Source: Pseudomonas entomophila L48 (GTDB lineage Bacteria > Pseudomonadota > Gammaproteobacteria > Pseudomonadales > Pseudomonadaceae). From it: a stretch of DNA of 64,000 nucleotides. The notes under the pieces are model-generated. The model saw only the letters and a list, made by a program, of their open reading frames with translations, was not told the DNA's origin and did no database searches. Location of the stretch: NCBI RefSeq assembly GCF_000026105.1, contig NC_008027.1, forward strand, positions 3,238,501 to 3,302,500, read 5' to 3'. The position numbers and the translations under genes are program-made. Positions 50,301-58,731 of this stretch are shown here, one piece after another; the stretch's first letter is position 1, and each line of letters opens with the position of its first letter.

Positions 50301-52073
50301 AACCTGACCCGCGAGCACCAGCACTACCTGGCCACGGGCACGCCGATGGTTGCGGTGTGGCAGCACGAATACGATGCGCTCAACCAGCGGGTCAGCACGA
50401 TTCGCCCGGACGGCCACAAGGTCAGCTGGCTGACCTACGGCAACGGCCACTTGCTCGGCATGACCCTCGACCAGCATGAGATGCTGGCCTACGAGCGCGA
50501 TGACCTGCACCGCGAGGTGGTGCGGCATCAGGGCAACAAGCTGATGCAGACCCAGGCCTGGGACCCGGCCGGGCGTTTGCAGGAACAACTGCTCGGCAGC
50601 CATGACAGCCAGTCCACGCTGCTCAAGCGCCAGTACCGTTATGACGCCGCAGGGCAATTGAGCAACATCCACGACAGCCGTCGGGGGCAGCTGGAGTACC
50701 AGTACGATCCCGTCGGTCGCCTGCTCAAGGCCACCAGCCGCCTGGGCGTGGAAACCTTTGCCTTCGACCCAGCCGGCAACCTGCTGGACCAGAAAACCCA
50801 GGAACTGAACCGTCCGCTGGAAGCCGATGCACGGCGTAACAAGCTGATGGACAACCTGCTGCGCGAGTACGCCGGCACCCATTACCGCTACGACGAACGC
50901 GGCAACCTGATTCACCGCCTGCACAACGGTTCGCACGCGCATTTTACCTGGGACTTGTTCGACCGGCTGGCCAGCTACAACGATGACAAACTCAAGGTCG
51001 ACTACAGCTACGACGCCTTGGGCCGGCGCCTGCACAAGCATTCGGTGGCGCACTTCTGGGACCGCCCGGAAGCAGGCACCGGCTGGAACCAGCTGCAACG
51101 GGCCAAGCGTCAACGCGAACTCGGCTGTGGCTTCACCCTGTTCGGCTGGGATGGCGACACCTTGGCCTGGGAAAGCTCACCGCCACGCGACGAGGGCGAC
51201 ACCGGGCGCACCGTGCATTACCTGTACGAGCCAAACAGCTTTGTGCCGGTCGCCCAGGCTCTGCGCAAGAGTCCGATCCGCCTGCACAAGCAACCAGACT
51301 GGAGCCAGCGCGAGTACGACTTCGATCAGGATCCGCTGTGGCACACCGAGGTGAAACCACAGCCGTTCGAGGCGATCGCCTGGTACCACTGCGATCACCT
51401 CGGTACGCCGATGGAGCTGACCGATGAACAGGGCAATGTCGCTTGGGCGGGGCAGTACAAGGCCTGGGGTGAAGTCCGTGAAGAGCGCTCGGCGTGGGCC
51501 AAACAGCAGGGCCTGGGCAACCCGATTCGCTTCCAGGGTCAATACCACGATCAGGAAACTGGGCTGCACTACAACCGGCATCGATACTACGACCCGAATG
51601 TAGGGAGATTTGTTAGCCAAGACCCAATCAGCTACAGAGGCGGCCTCAACCTATTCACGTACACACCCAATCCAACATATTGGGTAGATCCTTATGGACT
51701 AAGCCCTACAGAAAACTGCAATAAGTGCGCCTCTAAATCCACAAGCAACAACAACGAGCCCGAAACACTTAGCATAAGCCGTAGACAACTGGATAAAAAA
51801 TTCAAACACGCACCAGACTTCGGGGTAGTAACAACAAAGAAAAACCCGGAGACTCTCAGCCAGTTTGAATCAGCCATTAACGAGCACATGACCTCAAAAT
51901 CTACAGTACAGATGGGTACATATGGCTTTGTGAAAGATTCAAAAGTATACTTCAACCCTTCAACAAACAATGCGGTCATAGTTGATAACGGCGGGAGCTT
52001 TGTCACCGGATTCAAGCTTGTACCAGGAACGCAGCAATACGACAATTTCTTTAAGAACGGAGTCCTGCGATGA
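47377..52073 (+). CDS. Rhs-family polymorphic toxin with colicin D-like C-terminal nuclease; 5' end frameshifted
   Basis: ATG at 47377 begins MSAAPVVAAPTTREIQIAIA, then runs into TAG at 47485. One extra C in the five-C run at 47435-47439 would join it to the long frame continuing to 52073 (about 1,565 residues). Without that base the first start in frame is GTG 47556. A DUF6531-like entry segment (DFSLSGPFPVNWTRVYNS) leads into many YDxxGRL-type Rhs repeats. The core ends with FQGQYHDQETGLHYNRHRYYDP and the boundary WVDPYGL near residue 1442. The last ~123 residues (KKFKHAPDFGV, GTYGFVKDSKVYFNPSTNN, PGTQQYDNFFKNGVL) resemble colicin D, a tRNA-Arg anticodon nuclease. The cassette is AT-rich compared with the core. 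No PAAR domain or VgrG gene is nearby. Confidence 0.88.
47431..47441 (+). other. Apparent one-base deletion in a C run near the start of the rhs gene
   Basis: ATTGCCCCCTC: with six Cs the frame reads ...IAPLDTLLSEDLGATAASVD and joins the long Rhs frame; with five Cs it terminates. It is either a true frameshift (decay or phase variation) or a sequencing error in a homopolymer. Confidence 0.7.
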
Positions 52074-52360
52074 GCCTCACACTACTAGAGTTCGCAAGAT
52101 CATTTATACACGACCGGCTATCCGCCACAGTATTTTCCGAAGCATATATGGAGCTATGGAAAATCGAAAGAGACAACCAAACTCTTCTAGGAGACGCCTC
52201 GGCACTGAGCGAATGCTTATCCAGTATCTTTTGCGCAGCCGATATGTATTGTGAAGACGTCGATTTACGCGAAGACTATGAATATGACCAGGAACAACTA
52301 AAGCGTGAAGTAGAAAGGCTTATGGAAGAGCTAAATTCCACAACAACAGACAACCATTAA
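52070..52360 (+). CDS. Colicin D-type immunity protein for the Rhs tip
   Basis: 96 residues starting inside the rhs stop codon (ATGA overlap). It is a small, acidic helical protein (LLEFARSFIHDRLSATVFSEAYMELW; LSECLSSIFCAADMYCEDVDLREDYE) resembling the colicin-D/pyocin immunity family, where an acidic protein covers the nuclease active site. The AT-rich composition matches the toxin tip and differs from flanking genes, so tip and immunity gene were probably acquired together. Without it the Rhs nuclease would harm its own cell. Confidence 0.82.
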   Translation: MSLTLLEFARSFIHDRLSATVFSEAYMELWKIERDNQTLLGDASALSECLSSIFCAADMYCEDVDLREDYEYDQEQLKREVERLMEELNSTTTDNH

Positions 52361-52662
52361 CTGCAAAGATCGCACACCTGTCATGCACTATACCGCATGG
52401 AGCGAAAAGGGGACGGATTTGAATGGCACTTACTTAGCAACCAACTCTTTGATCCATAAGAAAAAATGAAGAAGGGCTGATCTTGGTCTACGGTGATAGT
52501 TGCGAACACACATCATTAAGCCAAGTACGCAGCCCAGAATGGAGCGTAGGCTCAAGTCCTTCAGCGTCCGGCGTCAGTTGCAACAGGTCAAGCAAAACGA
52601 CAGTGGGGGCGACGCCTGCCGCCCCGTGAGGTATCGCGTCTTAGGGTAGAGCTGTTCTGGCC
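52361..52662. other. Non-coding junk region, possible transposase/RAYT remnant
   Basis: No convincing gene was found. GAAAAGGGGACGGATTTGAA near 52402 resembles sequence often seen beside REP-associated transposases. A short plus-strand frame from 52539 (MERRLKSFSVRRQLQQ...) looks like a fragment. Such debris is common downstream of displaced Rhs tips. Confidence 0.3.
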
Positions 52663-52932
52663 TTAGAGCCTCATACCAAGCTCCGCATCATCCATCAGTG
52701 CCTTGGCCAGCGCGCTCAGGTAATACGACGCCCAGAGCAGTTGCGGCTTTTCTTCCATGATTCCGGCAATGGTCAGGTCACGCACGCAGCCCATCAGTTC
52801 CGAGGCCTGTTCGCGGGCGTGCTGGCAGGGGATGCCGGGTTCGATGCAGAACAGCGGGGCGGTCTGGCCTTCGCCTTGGTAGAACTTGGTTTTGCCTGCT
52901 GTGGTGCTGGGGGTGGTGTCGTCTGTGGTCAT
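52663..52932 (-). CDS. DUF3077-like small protein
   Basis: 89 residues. The pattern FYQGEGQTAPLFCIEPGIPCQHAREQASELMGCVRDL is the DUF3077 layout, a Pseudomonas-restricted family of unknown function, often found as small scattered paralogues. GGGAGAAA lies just upstream of the start. It is flanked on its 5' side by a REP pair. No membrane segment. Confidence 0.8.
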   Translation of the reverse strand: MTTDDTTPSTTAGKTKFYQGEGQTAPLFCIEPGIPCQHAREQASELMGCVRDLTIAGIMEEKPQLLWASYYLSALAKALMDDAELGMRL

Positions 52933-52970
52933 TGTTTTTCTCCCTGAAGTGGTGGGGGCCTGGGCGGGCC

Positions 52971-53044
52971 CTGTTCGCCGGCAAGCCGGCTCCTACAGGT
53001 GGAGCGTGGCGTTTTTCGTAGGAGCCGGCCTTGCCGGCGAACAG
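52971..53044. repeat. REP pair, CCGGCTTGCCGGC family
   Basis: CTGTTCGCCGGCAAGCCGGC and its inverted partner GTAGGAGCCGGCCTTGCCGG lie between two small minus-strand genes. Confidence 0.85.
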
Positions 53045-53057
53045 GGCCGGCAAGGGC

Positions 53058-53300
53058 CTAGTGCAGCGCCTGCGGCTGTGCCGACATCTGCACCTGGATC
53101 AACGCCGATTCGAGCAGCACACGCAGCGATTCGACTTCGTGGATCGACGCCATCATCAGAATCGTGGCTGGTGACCTGGGCTGGGCGTGCACGGCCTGAT
53201 GGGCCACGGTCAGTGCGCACAGGGCGTACTCGGTGGCCTGGATAAGGGTGTCTTCGAGGGAGTGAGGGTGATGGGGTGGATCGGGAACAATCTTCAGCAT
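53058..53300 (-). CDS. Small hypothetical protein (DUF6124-like)
   Basis: 80 residues from the second ATG (MLKIVPDPPHH), because AGGG is 8 bases upstream of it and only 2 before the first. The start MLKIVPDPP, the central ATEYAL and SPATILMMASIHEVESLRVLLESAL resemble the DUF6124 family of small Pseudomonas proteins. Function unknown; no signal or membrane segment. Confidence 0.65.
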   Translation of the reverse strand: MLKIVPDPPHHPHSLEDTLIQATEYALCALTVAHQAVHAQPRSPATILMMASIHEVESLRVLLESALIQVQMSAQPQALH

Positions 53301-53306
53301 GGTCAT

Positions 53307-53707
53307 AGCCCTGTTCGTGAATGAGGACTACCACAGCCTGCTGTCAAACAAGAAGGTGGCAGCTGTACATGGGTTGACAGACCGGTGAACAAGACCAGAA
53401 ACCGGCGCACACGAGGTGCCCCACGCACAGCTGCCATAACGGCAAGGCCATGCGGTCTGTTCAGAGCGGCCTGTCAAAGCCGGTCGCTGATTCAAGCGAC
53501 CCGCCGAGACTAGAGCCGTGGCAGAACGACCGCAACGGAAAAAAGGCGGCGGGAGTATGTTTGGGAAAGGGAGTACAGGAAAGGGGTTAAATCTTATTTC
53601 CAGGCCAGAAAGGCAATCCCATCCAGGATTGCCTGGTTCGATCCAGGGCATTTGCGGTGCCTATGTTCGCCGGCAAGCCGGCTCCTACAGAGCGGCTTGC
53701 AAGCGTG
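53307..53707. other. 401-base gene-free gap with a small hairpin and a single REP
   Basis: A perfect hairpin AGGCAATCC-N5-GGATTGCCT lies near 53611-53634, and a single REP unit (GTTCGCCGGCAAGCCGGCTCC) at 53664-53690. No supported gene was seen. The hairpin lies downstream of the minus-strand gene ending at 53708 and could terminate it, though no T run follows. Confidence 0.4.
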
Positions 53708-53956
53708 CTACAACGCCCCCGCCGGCTTGCTGCCCGACACCCGCCAGCGCACCTCGGTAATGCCATAGCGCTCGGCCATCGGCCGGCTCATTTTCCTGAT
53801 CTTCTCGCGCCCGAACTTCGGGATGATGCCGATGCCCGCATCGCAACTGGCCCAGTGCCAGGCCTCGGCGTTGTCCAGATGCTCCAGGCGGATGACGAAA
53901 CTGCGCGGCTGGCTGTGCAGCAAATATTCGATGACGTACAGCTGGGGACTTGGCAT
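53708..53956 (-). CDS. Small hypothetical protein (DUF6555-like)
   Basis: 82 residues with a strong AGGAGG about 10 bases before the ATG. The features LYVIEYLLHSQPRSFVIRLEHLDNAEAWHWAS and the end MAERYGITEVRWRV match a short Pseudomonas family in which an aromatic DAEAWH-type segment and a RPxAERxGIxxVRW tail are conserved. Function unknown. It lies 86 bases downstream of the ClpP-like gene on the same strand. Confidence 0.7.
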   Translation of the reverse strand: MPSPQLYVIEYLLHSQPRSFVIRLEHLDNAEAWHWASCDAGIGIIPKFGREKIRKMSRPMAERYGITEVRWRVSGSKPAGAL

Positions 53957-54042
53957 TGCTCGCGGCCCTCCTCTTCTCCTTGGATGACGCCTTCATTGAT
54001 CATCGGTCGCCGGTAAAAATTCAAAAAAATTGTCCGACACGT

Positions 54043-54594
54043 TCAGGCATGCACGCTCCACTGAGTGGCGTCCGCCTCGATGGGCACGTCGTCGATGGCA
54101 TGGATCAGCCCGCAAGCCAAGGCTTCCTGCGGGTCGAGGATGCGGGGATGGGCCATCAGGTAGCGCGGCACATCCAGTGCCTCGACGGCGCCTGCGGTGC
54201 GCTCGGCGACGATCTGCGCATACAGGCGCAGGTCGTAGTCCAGGCTCATGGCGTACTCCGCCATGCGCGCATGGTCCACCGAGCCGTGCAGGGTCCAGTG
54301 GAACGGATGGAACAGGAACTTGCTGCAGGCGCAGGCCGTGCGGTGCGAACCGGCCAGGAACAGGATATTGCCCATCGACTCGACCGTGCCGAGGTTGTGG
54401 GTGTGCACCGGCACGGGCAACGACAGCAGGAAGTTGTACAGGGTGAAGCCGTAGCTGCATTCGCCGCCCATGGTGGCAATGTTCAGCTGCAGCAGGTCCG
54501 CGCCCTGTTGCAGGGCCCGCGAACAGGTGTTGATCAGGTTGCCGCAGGTCGATGAATTGATCGGGCCGGTGTAGTGGATGATGTGCCTGGCCAT
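54043..54594 (-). CDS. ClpP-like serine protease fold protein
   Basis: 183 residues with GGAG upstream. The ClpP/crotonase-like fold is recognisable: INSSTCGNLINTC, LLQLNIATMGGECSYGFTLYNFL, the nucleophile region GTVESMGNILFLAG (Ser in ESMG) and the His region KFLFHPFHW. It is shorter than true ClpP (about 200) and does not conserve the usual ASMAA context, so it is a ClpP-like stand-alone hydrolase rather than the housekeeping subunit. It follows the iron-permease-like gene by 14 bases, suggesting an operon. Substrate unknown. Confidence 0.8.
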   Translation of the reverse strand: MARHIIHYTGPINSSTCGNLINTCSRALQQGADLLQLNIATMGGECSYGFTLYNFLLSLPVPVHTHNLGTVESMGNILFLAGSHRTACACSKFLFHPFHWTLHGSVDHARMAEYAMSLDYDLRLYAQIVAERTAGAVEALDVPRYLMAHPRILDPQEALACGLIHAIDDVPIEADATQWSVHA

Positions 54595-54608
54595 GCCGTT
54601 CTCCAGAG

Positions 54609-55004
54609 TCAGTCCTTCGAGGGGTCGTCCACGGACGCGCTGCCGGGTGCCTGCGCACCGTGCTCCCCCATCCGTTGGTACTGCTTGCGCAAGGCATGCA
54701 ACGCGGCGGGGTCAAGGTCTTCGAGGTCGAGCAAGGCCTTGTGGGCGCGCTGGGTGGTGCGCAACAGCTCGTCGATCTTGATGTGCAGCTCGTCGTTATC
54801 GCGGTTCTGGGTGTTCTGGATGAGGAACACCATCAGGAAGGTGATGATGGTGGTCGAGGTGTTGATCACCAGCTGCCAGGTGTCGTTGAAACCGAACAGC
54901 GGCCCGCTGACACCCCAGGCCAGGATCAGCGAAACGGCGACGGCGAAGGTCAGCGGGCGCCCGCTCCAGTTGGCCAGCCATTGGGCGAAACGGTCGAATC
55001 TCAT
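54609..55004 (-). CDS. Low-affinity iron permease family protein (Fet4-like, PF04120)
   Basis: 131 residues from ATG at 55004 with GAGG upstream. Two membrane segments (LTFAVAVSLILAWGVSGPLF; LVINTSTTIITFLMVFLIQNTQNRD) carry the family signature, followed by a cytoplasmic helix (ELHIKIDELLRTTQRAHKALLDLEDLD). Despite the family name, bacterial two-helix members are not shown to transport iron. Operonic with the ClpP-like gene, divergent from the EEP/ClsB operon across 199 bases. Confidence 0.88.
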   Translation of the reverse strand: MRFDRFAQWLANWSGRPLTFAVAVSLILAWGVSGPLFGFNDTWQLVINTSTTIITFLMVFLIQNTQNRDNDELHIKIDELLRTTQRAHKALLDLEDLDPAALHALRKQYQRMGEHGAQAPGSASVDDPSKD

Positions 55005-55203
55005 GGTGTGCCCTCTCTCCATCCCAGCCGACAGCAGGGAGACGGTAAACCCGTGCTCCGTCCTGCGGTGGAGGGGCAATGGCGGGACAAAGTTCCAACC
55101 AGCCTGTCGCCCCGTGATGCCGCCCGCTTGTCCGTCACCCTGAACCCGGCCGCCGACCATCGGGTCGCAACCCAAGACACCTGGAAAAATTCGGGAAGAC
55201 TGC

Positions 55204-55971
55204 GTGAACAAACCCTTGGCCACCCCCTGCCCCATCGACGACACCCAGGTGCGACGCCTGACGGTGATGACCCTCAACGTGCACAAGGGCTTCACGCCGT
55301 TCAATCGGCGCTTCATCCTCCCCGAGCTGCGCGAGGCCGTGCGCGCCACCGGGGCCGACCTGGTGTTCCTCCAGGAAGTGCATGGCAGCCACCAGCGGCA
55401 TGCCTCGCGCCACCCTGGCTGGCCCGAGGCGCCGCAGTACGAGTTCCTCGCCGACAGCATGTGGCCGCAGTTCGCCTACGGCCGCAACGCGGTCTACCCC
55501 CATGGCGACCATGGCAACGCGCTGCTGTCGAAGTTTCCCATCCGCGACCATGTCAACCTGGACGTGTCGGTCCACGGCAACGAGGAGCGTGGCCTGCTGC
55601 ACTGCGAGCTTGACGTGCCAGACCATGGGCCGGTACACGCGATCTGCGTGCACCTGGGACTGCGCGAAGACCATCGCCAGCGCCAGGTCGGCCTGCTGCT
55701 GGCGTTGCTCGACAACCTGCCGCCGGATGAGCCGGTCATCGTCGCCGGCGACTTCAATGACTGGCGTCTGAAAGCGGATGCGCGGCTGTCGGGGCATCTG
55801 CTCGAAGCCTTCGGCACGCCGCCGCGCAGCTTCCCGGCCCGCCTGCCGCTGCTGCGCCTGGACCGCATCTACCTGCGCAATGCGTGCGCCGAACAAGCCC
55901 GGGTGCTGTCCCGCTACCCGTGGACACATTTGTCCGACCATGCCCCCCTGGTGGCGGAGGTGACCCTGTGA
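55204..55971 (+). CDS. Endonuclease/exonuclease/phosphatase family protein (YbhP-like)
   Basis: 255 residues from a GTG at 55204 with GGGAAG upstream. EEP-fold motifs are complete: MTLNVHKG (Asn), FLQEVHG (Glu), VAGDFNDW (Asp, Asn) and HLSDHAPLV (Asp-His). It is first gene of a run with clsB and ybhN homologues in the same order as E. coli ybhP-clsB-ybhN; its stop overlaps the clsB start (GTGA). A role in phospholipid or phosphodiester metabolism is inferred from that conserved neighbourhood; the substrate is unknown. Confidence 0.9.
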   Translation: MNKPLATPCPIDDTQVRRLTVMTLNVHKGFTPFNRRFILPELREAVRATGADLVFLQEVHGSHQRHASRHPGWPEAPQYEFLADSMWPQFAYGRNAVYPHGDHGNALLSKFPIRDHVNLDVSVHGNEERGLLHCELDVPDHGPVHAICVHLGLREDHRQRQVGLLLALLDNLPPDEPVIVAGDFNDWRLKADARLSGHLLEAFGTPPRSFPARLPLLRLDRIYLRNACAEQARVLSRYPWTHLSDHAPLVAEVTL

Positions 55972-57170
55972 AGCAGGCCTGGAGCGAAGGCAACCATGTC
56001 GAACTGCTGATCAACGGCGAGCAGTACTACCCGCGGGTGTTCGAGGCCATGGCCCGGGCGCGCCAGGAAATCCTCCTGGAAACCTTCATCATCTACGACG
56101 ACAAGGTCGGCCAGGGCTTGCGCCAGGCCCTGATCGACGCCGCCCGGCGCGGGGTGCGGGTCGAGGTGGCGGTGGACGGCTACGGCACCGCGGACCTGCC
56201 CGACACTTTCATCGCCTCGATGACCGAGGCCGGGGTGCGCTTTCACGCGTTCGACCCGCAACCACGGCTGGCCGGCATGCGCACCAACCTGTTCCGCCGC
56301 CTGCACCGCAAGATCCTGGTGATCGACGGGCAACGCGCGTTCATCGGCGGCCTCAACTACAGCGCCGACCACCTTGCCGACTTCGGCCCGCAGGCCAAGC
56401 AGGACTACGCGGTGGAGGTGGTCGGCCCGGTGGTGGCCCAGATGCACGCTTGCTCCTGCCGGCTGCTCGCAGCGGTACTGGATGCCGCCAGCCGGGTCCC
56501 GCCGCCCCCCATCGCAGCAGGCCCGGCCAGCGCCATGCTGGTGGAACGCGACAACCGGCGCCATCGCAACGATATCGAGGTCTGTTACCTGCAGGTCATC
56601 CGGGAGGCCAAGCAGCGTATCGTCGTGGCCAACGCCTACTTCTTCCCCGGCTACCGGCTGCTGCGCGAACTGCGCAACGCCGCTCGGCGCGGGGTCGAGG
56701 TGACCCTGATCCTCCAGGGCCAACCGGACATGCGCTGGGTACGCGCGCTCTCGCGGCTGCTCTACAACTACCTGTTGCGCGACAACGTACGCATCCACGA
56801 GTACTGCCAGCGTCCGCTGCACGGCAAGGTGGCGTTGGTGGACGATGACTGGTCCACGGTGGGCTCGAGCAACCTGGACCCACTGAGCCTGTCGTTCAAC
56901 CTCGAAGCCAACCTGGTGATCCGCGACCGAGCGTTCAACCAAAACCTGCACCGTCACTTGAGCGAACTGACCCGGCAGCACTGCAAGGCCGTGACGCTGG
57001 AGCGCATGGTGCGGGGCTACTGGTGGCGGGCACCGTTGATCTTCCTGGGCTTCCACATCACCCGCTATTTCCCGCGTATCGCCGGCTGGTTCCCGGCGCA
57101 CCGGCAACGCCTGCAATCGCTGCAACCCGAAAGCGAGGCCCCGGCCAACTATCACGGGGGCAAGACCTGA
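55968..57170 (+). CDS. clsB: Cardiolipin synthase B
   Basis: 400 residues from a GTG overlapping the previous stop. It has two phospholipase-D HKD motifs, HRKILVIDG (about 140) and HGKVALVDD (about 284), each followed by a Gly-Gly/Ser-Ser segment (FIGGLNYSAD; VGSSNLDP), and no N-terminal membrane anchor, as in ClsB/YbhO. It joins phospholipids to make cardiolipin at the inner membrane. In E. coli ClsB also uses phosphatidylglycerol plus phosphatidylethanolamine-related donors. Overlaps the next gene by one base. Confidence 0.92.
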   Translation: MKQAWSEGNHVELLINGEQYYPRVFEAMARARQEILLETFIIYDDKVGQGLRQALIDAARRGVRVEVAVDGYGTADLPDTFIASMTEAGVRFHAFDPQPRLAGMRTNLFRRLHRKILVIDGQRAFIGGLNYSADHLADFGPQAKQDYAVEVVGPVVAQMHACSCRLLAAVLDAASRVPPPPIAAGPASAMLVERDNRRHRNDIEVCYLQVIREAKQRIVVANAYFFPGYRLLRELRNAARRGVEVTLILQGQPDMRWVRALSRLLYNYLLRDNVRIHEYCQRPLHGKVALVDDDWSTVGSSNLDPLSLSFNLEANLVIRDRAFNQNLHRHLSELTRQHCKAVTLERMVRGYWWRAPLIFLGFHITRYFPRIAGWFPAHRQRLQSLQPESEAPANYHGGKT

Positions 57171-58129
57171 TGGCCACGCCACGCTGGAAGACCTGGGGCA
57201 AACGCCTGCTGACCGTGCTGTTCCTGGTGCTGATCCCGGTGCTGCTGTTCACCCTGGCCCGTAACCTGGACTGGAACGAAGTGCACCAGTCGCTGCTGGC
57301 CTACCGGCCCTCGACCCTGGCCCTGGGGTTGCTGCTGGCCCTGTGCAGCTACCTGGTGTTCGCCAGCTACGACCTGCTGGCCCGCGTCTACACCGGCCAT
57401 CGCTTGCCGGCGCGCCAGGTACTGCCGGTGGCGTTCGTCTGCTACGCGTTCAACCTCAACTTCACCACCTGGGTTGGCGGCGTGGCCCTGCGTTATCGCT
57501 TGTACGGCAGGCTGGGCCTGGATACCGCGACCATCACCCGCATCCTGACCCTGGGCCTGTTGACCAACTGGATGGGCTACCTGCTGCTGGCCGGCACGGT
57601 GTTCGCCTTTGGCTTGGTCAGGCTGCCGGAAAGCTGGGCAGTGGGCGCCGGCGGCCTGCGCCTGATCGGCGTACTGATGGTGGCAGTCGCATTGGCTTAC
57701 CTGTTCGCCTGTGCCTTCGCCAAGCGGCGCACCTGGGACCTGCACGGGCACGAAGTCACCTTGCCAAGCCTACGCCTGGCGTTGTGCCAGGTGGCCCTGG
57801 GCGCAAGCAACTGGGCGCTGATGGCGGCGCTGATCCACCTGTTACTCCCCCCTGCGCTGTTCTACCCGTCCGTGCTGGGCGTGTTGCTGATCAGTTGCGT
57901 GGCGGGCGTGGTCGCCCATATTCCCGCAGGGCTCGGCGTGCTGGAGGCCGTGTTCCTCGCCCTGCTTCACGGCAAGCTTGGCCAGGGCACGCTGGTCGCC
58001 GCGCTGCTGGGCTATCGAACGCTGTACTACCTGATCCCGCTGCTGTTGGCGGTGGTGACCTACCTGATCCTCGAGAAGCGCGCCAGGGCTTTGCGCCGAC
58101 AAGCCGGGCCGGCCCTCGACAAACACTGA
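57170..58129 (+). CDS. ybhN: Inner-membrane protein YbhN (UPF0104 / lysylphosphatidylglycerol synthase TM family)
   Basis: 319 residues with about eight hydrophobic segments, including LYLVFASYDLLARVYTG-type and GGVALRYRLYGRLGLD-type motifs and HIPAGLGVLEAVFLALL, the family signature. It is the membrane half of MprF-like proteins without the catalytic domain. It is the third gene of the ybhP-clsB-ybhN operon. A role in lipid flipping or organisation is inferred from family and context; activity is not established. Confidence 0.9.
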   Translation: MATPRWKTWGKRLLTVLFLVLIPVLLFTLARNLDWNEVHQSLLAYRPSTLALGLLLALCSYLVFASYDLLARVYTGHRLPARQVLPVAFVCYAFNLNFTTWVGGVALRYRLYGRLGLDTATITRILTLGLLTNWMGYLLLAGTVFAFGLVRLPESWAVGAGGLRLIGVLMVAVALAYLFACAFAKRRTWDLHGHEVTLPSLRLALCQVALGASNWALMAALIHLLLPPALFYPSVLGVLLISCVAGVVAHIPAGLGVLEAVFLALLHGKLGQGTLVAALLGYRTLYYLIPLLLAVVTYLILEKRARALRRQAGPALDKH

Positions 58130-58146
58130 CGCAAAGGAGAACCGCC

Positions 58147-58539
58147 ATGGCCCGTGGAGACAAAGACAAATACACCGAAAAGCAGAAACGCAAAGCCGAA
58201 CATATCGAGCAGAGCTACGAAGCCAAGGGTGTTCCCGAGGACGAAGCCCAAGCACGCGCCTGGGCGACCGTGAACAAGCAGTCAGGCGGTGGCGAGCGCA
58301 AGGGTGGCTCGGGGCAACGGAAAAGCCCGGCTGCCAAGGCAAAGGCACGGCAGTCATCGGCGCGCAGGGCTGTGGCGACCCGACACGGCGTGCCCCGACC
58401 CGAACAGCGGTTGGAAGACATGACCAAGCGTGAGTTGATGGACCTGGCGCGCAAGCAGGGTATCGCAGGGCGCTCCACCCTGGCCAAGAATGCGTTGCTC
58501 GACGCCGTGCGCAAGGGGTGTGAAAGGCTCGATGCCTAG
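58147..58539 (+). CDS. ChaB-like / Rho-N domain stress protein
   Basis: 130 residues, AAGGAG upstream, 17 bases after ybhN. The basic, low-complexity protein has three parts: an N-terminal segment (YTEKQKRKAEHIEQSYEAKG) seen in proteins often labelled plasmid stabilisation protein; a Lys/Arg/Ala-rich linker (about 50-85); and a SAP/Rho_N-like C-terminal motif (LEDMTKRELMDLARKQGIAGRSTLAKNALLDAV). The last suggests nucleic-acid binding. Its stop TAG overlaps the stop of the opposite gene. Confidence 0.8.
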   Translation: MARGDKDKYTEKQKRKAEHIEQSYEAKGVPEDEAQARAWATVNKQSGGGERKGGSGQRKSPAAKAKARQSSARRAVATRHGVPRPEQRLEDMTKRELMDLARKQGIAGRSTLAKNALLDAVRKGCERLDA

Positions 58540-58664
58540 GCATCGAACGGCTGATGGTAGCGCAGGGCGCCACAGCGCTCGCAGCATTGGCATTCAAGCC
58601 CGGTGAACTCATGGGTCGAGACACTGCGCCACACACAGCCACGCACCAGACAGACGAGTTTCAT
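58536..58664 (-). CDS. 42-residue Cys-rich small protein (PSPA7_2676-like)
   Basis: A very short gene with a strong GGGAGGTG site 6 bases before ATG 58664. The sequence opens MKLVCLVRGCVWR and ends CQCCERCGALRYHQPFD. The MKL-C-GC-W start and the CxxC-ERCG motif match a family of tiny Pseudomonas proteins that probably bind zinc. Its stop shares the palindrome CTAG with the convergent gene. Function unknown. Confidence 0.75.
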   Translation of the reverse strand: MKLVCLVRGCVWRSVSTHEFTGLECQCCERCGALRYHQPFDA

Positions 58665-58731
58665 CAGGCACCTCCCTGGCCCACGTGAACGGGGGCTCTT
58701 ACAAGGACTGACTGCGCGGCGCAACGAAGGT

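Noticed and set aside
47377..52073. Calling the Rhs gene a plain pseudogene
   Set aside because: Only the first ~20 codons are out of frame. The remaining ~1,545 codons, the toxin tip and the immunity gene are intact, and the missing base lies in a homopolymer.
52539..52649. Short plus-strand frame MERRLKSFSVRRQLQQ... as a gene
   Set aside because: No ribosome site, no family recognised, and it lies in sequence that looks like debris.
54609..55004. Extending the iron-permease-like gene upstream to about 55460
   Set aside because: The extra 150 codons have no homology and would overlap the EEP gene on the other strand; ATG 55004 has a good ribosome site.
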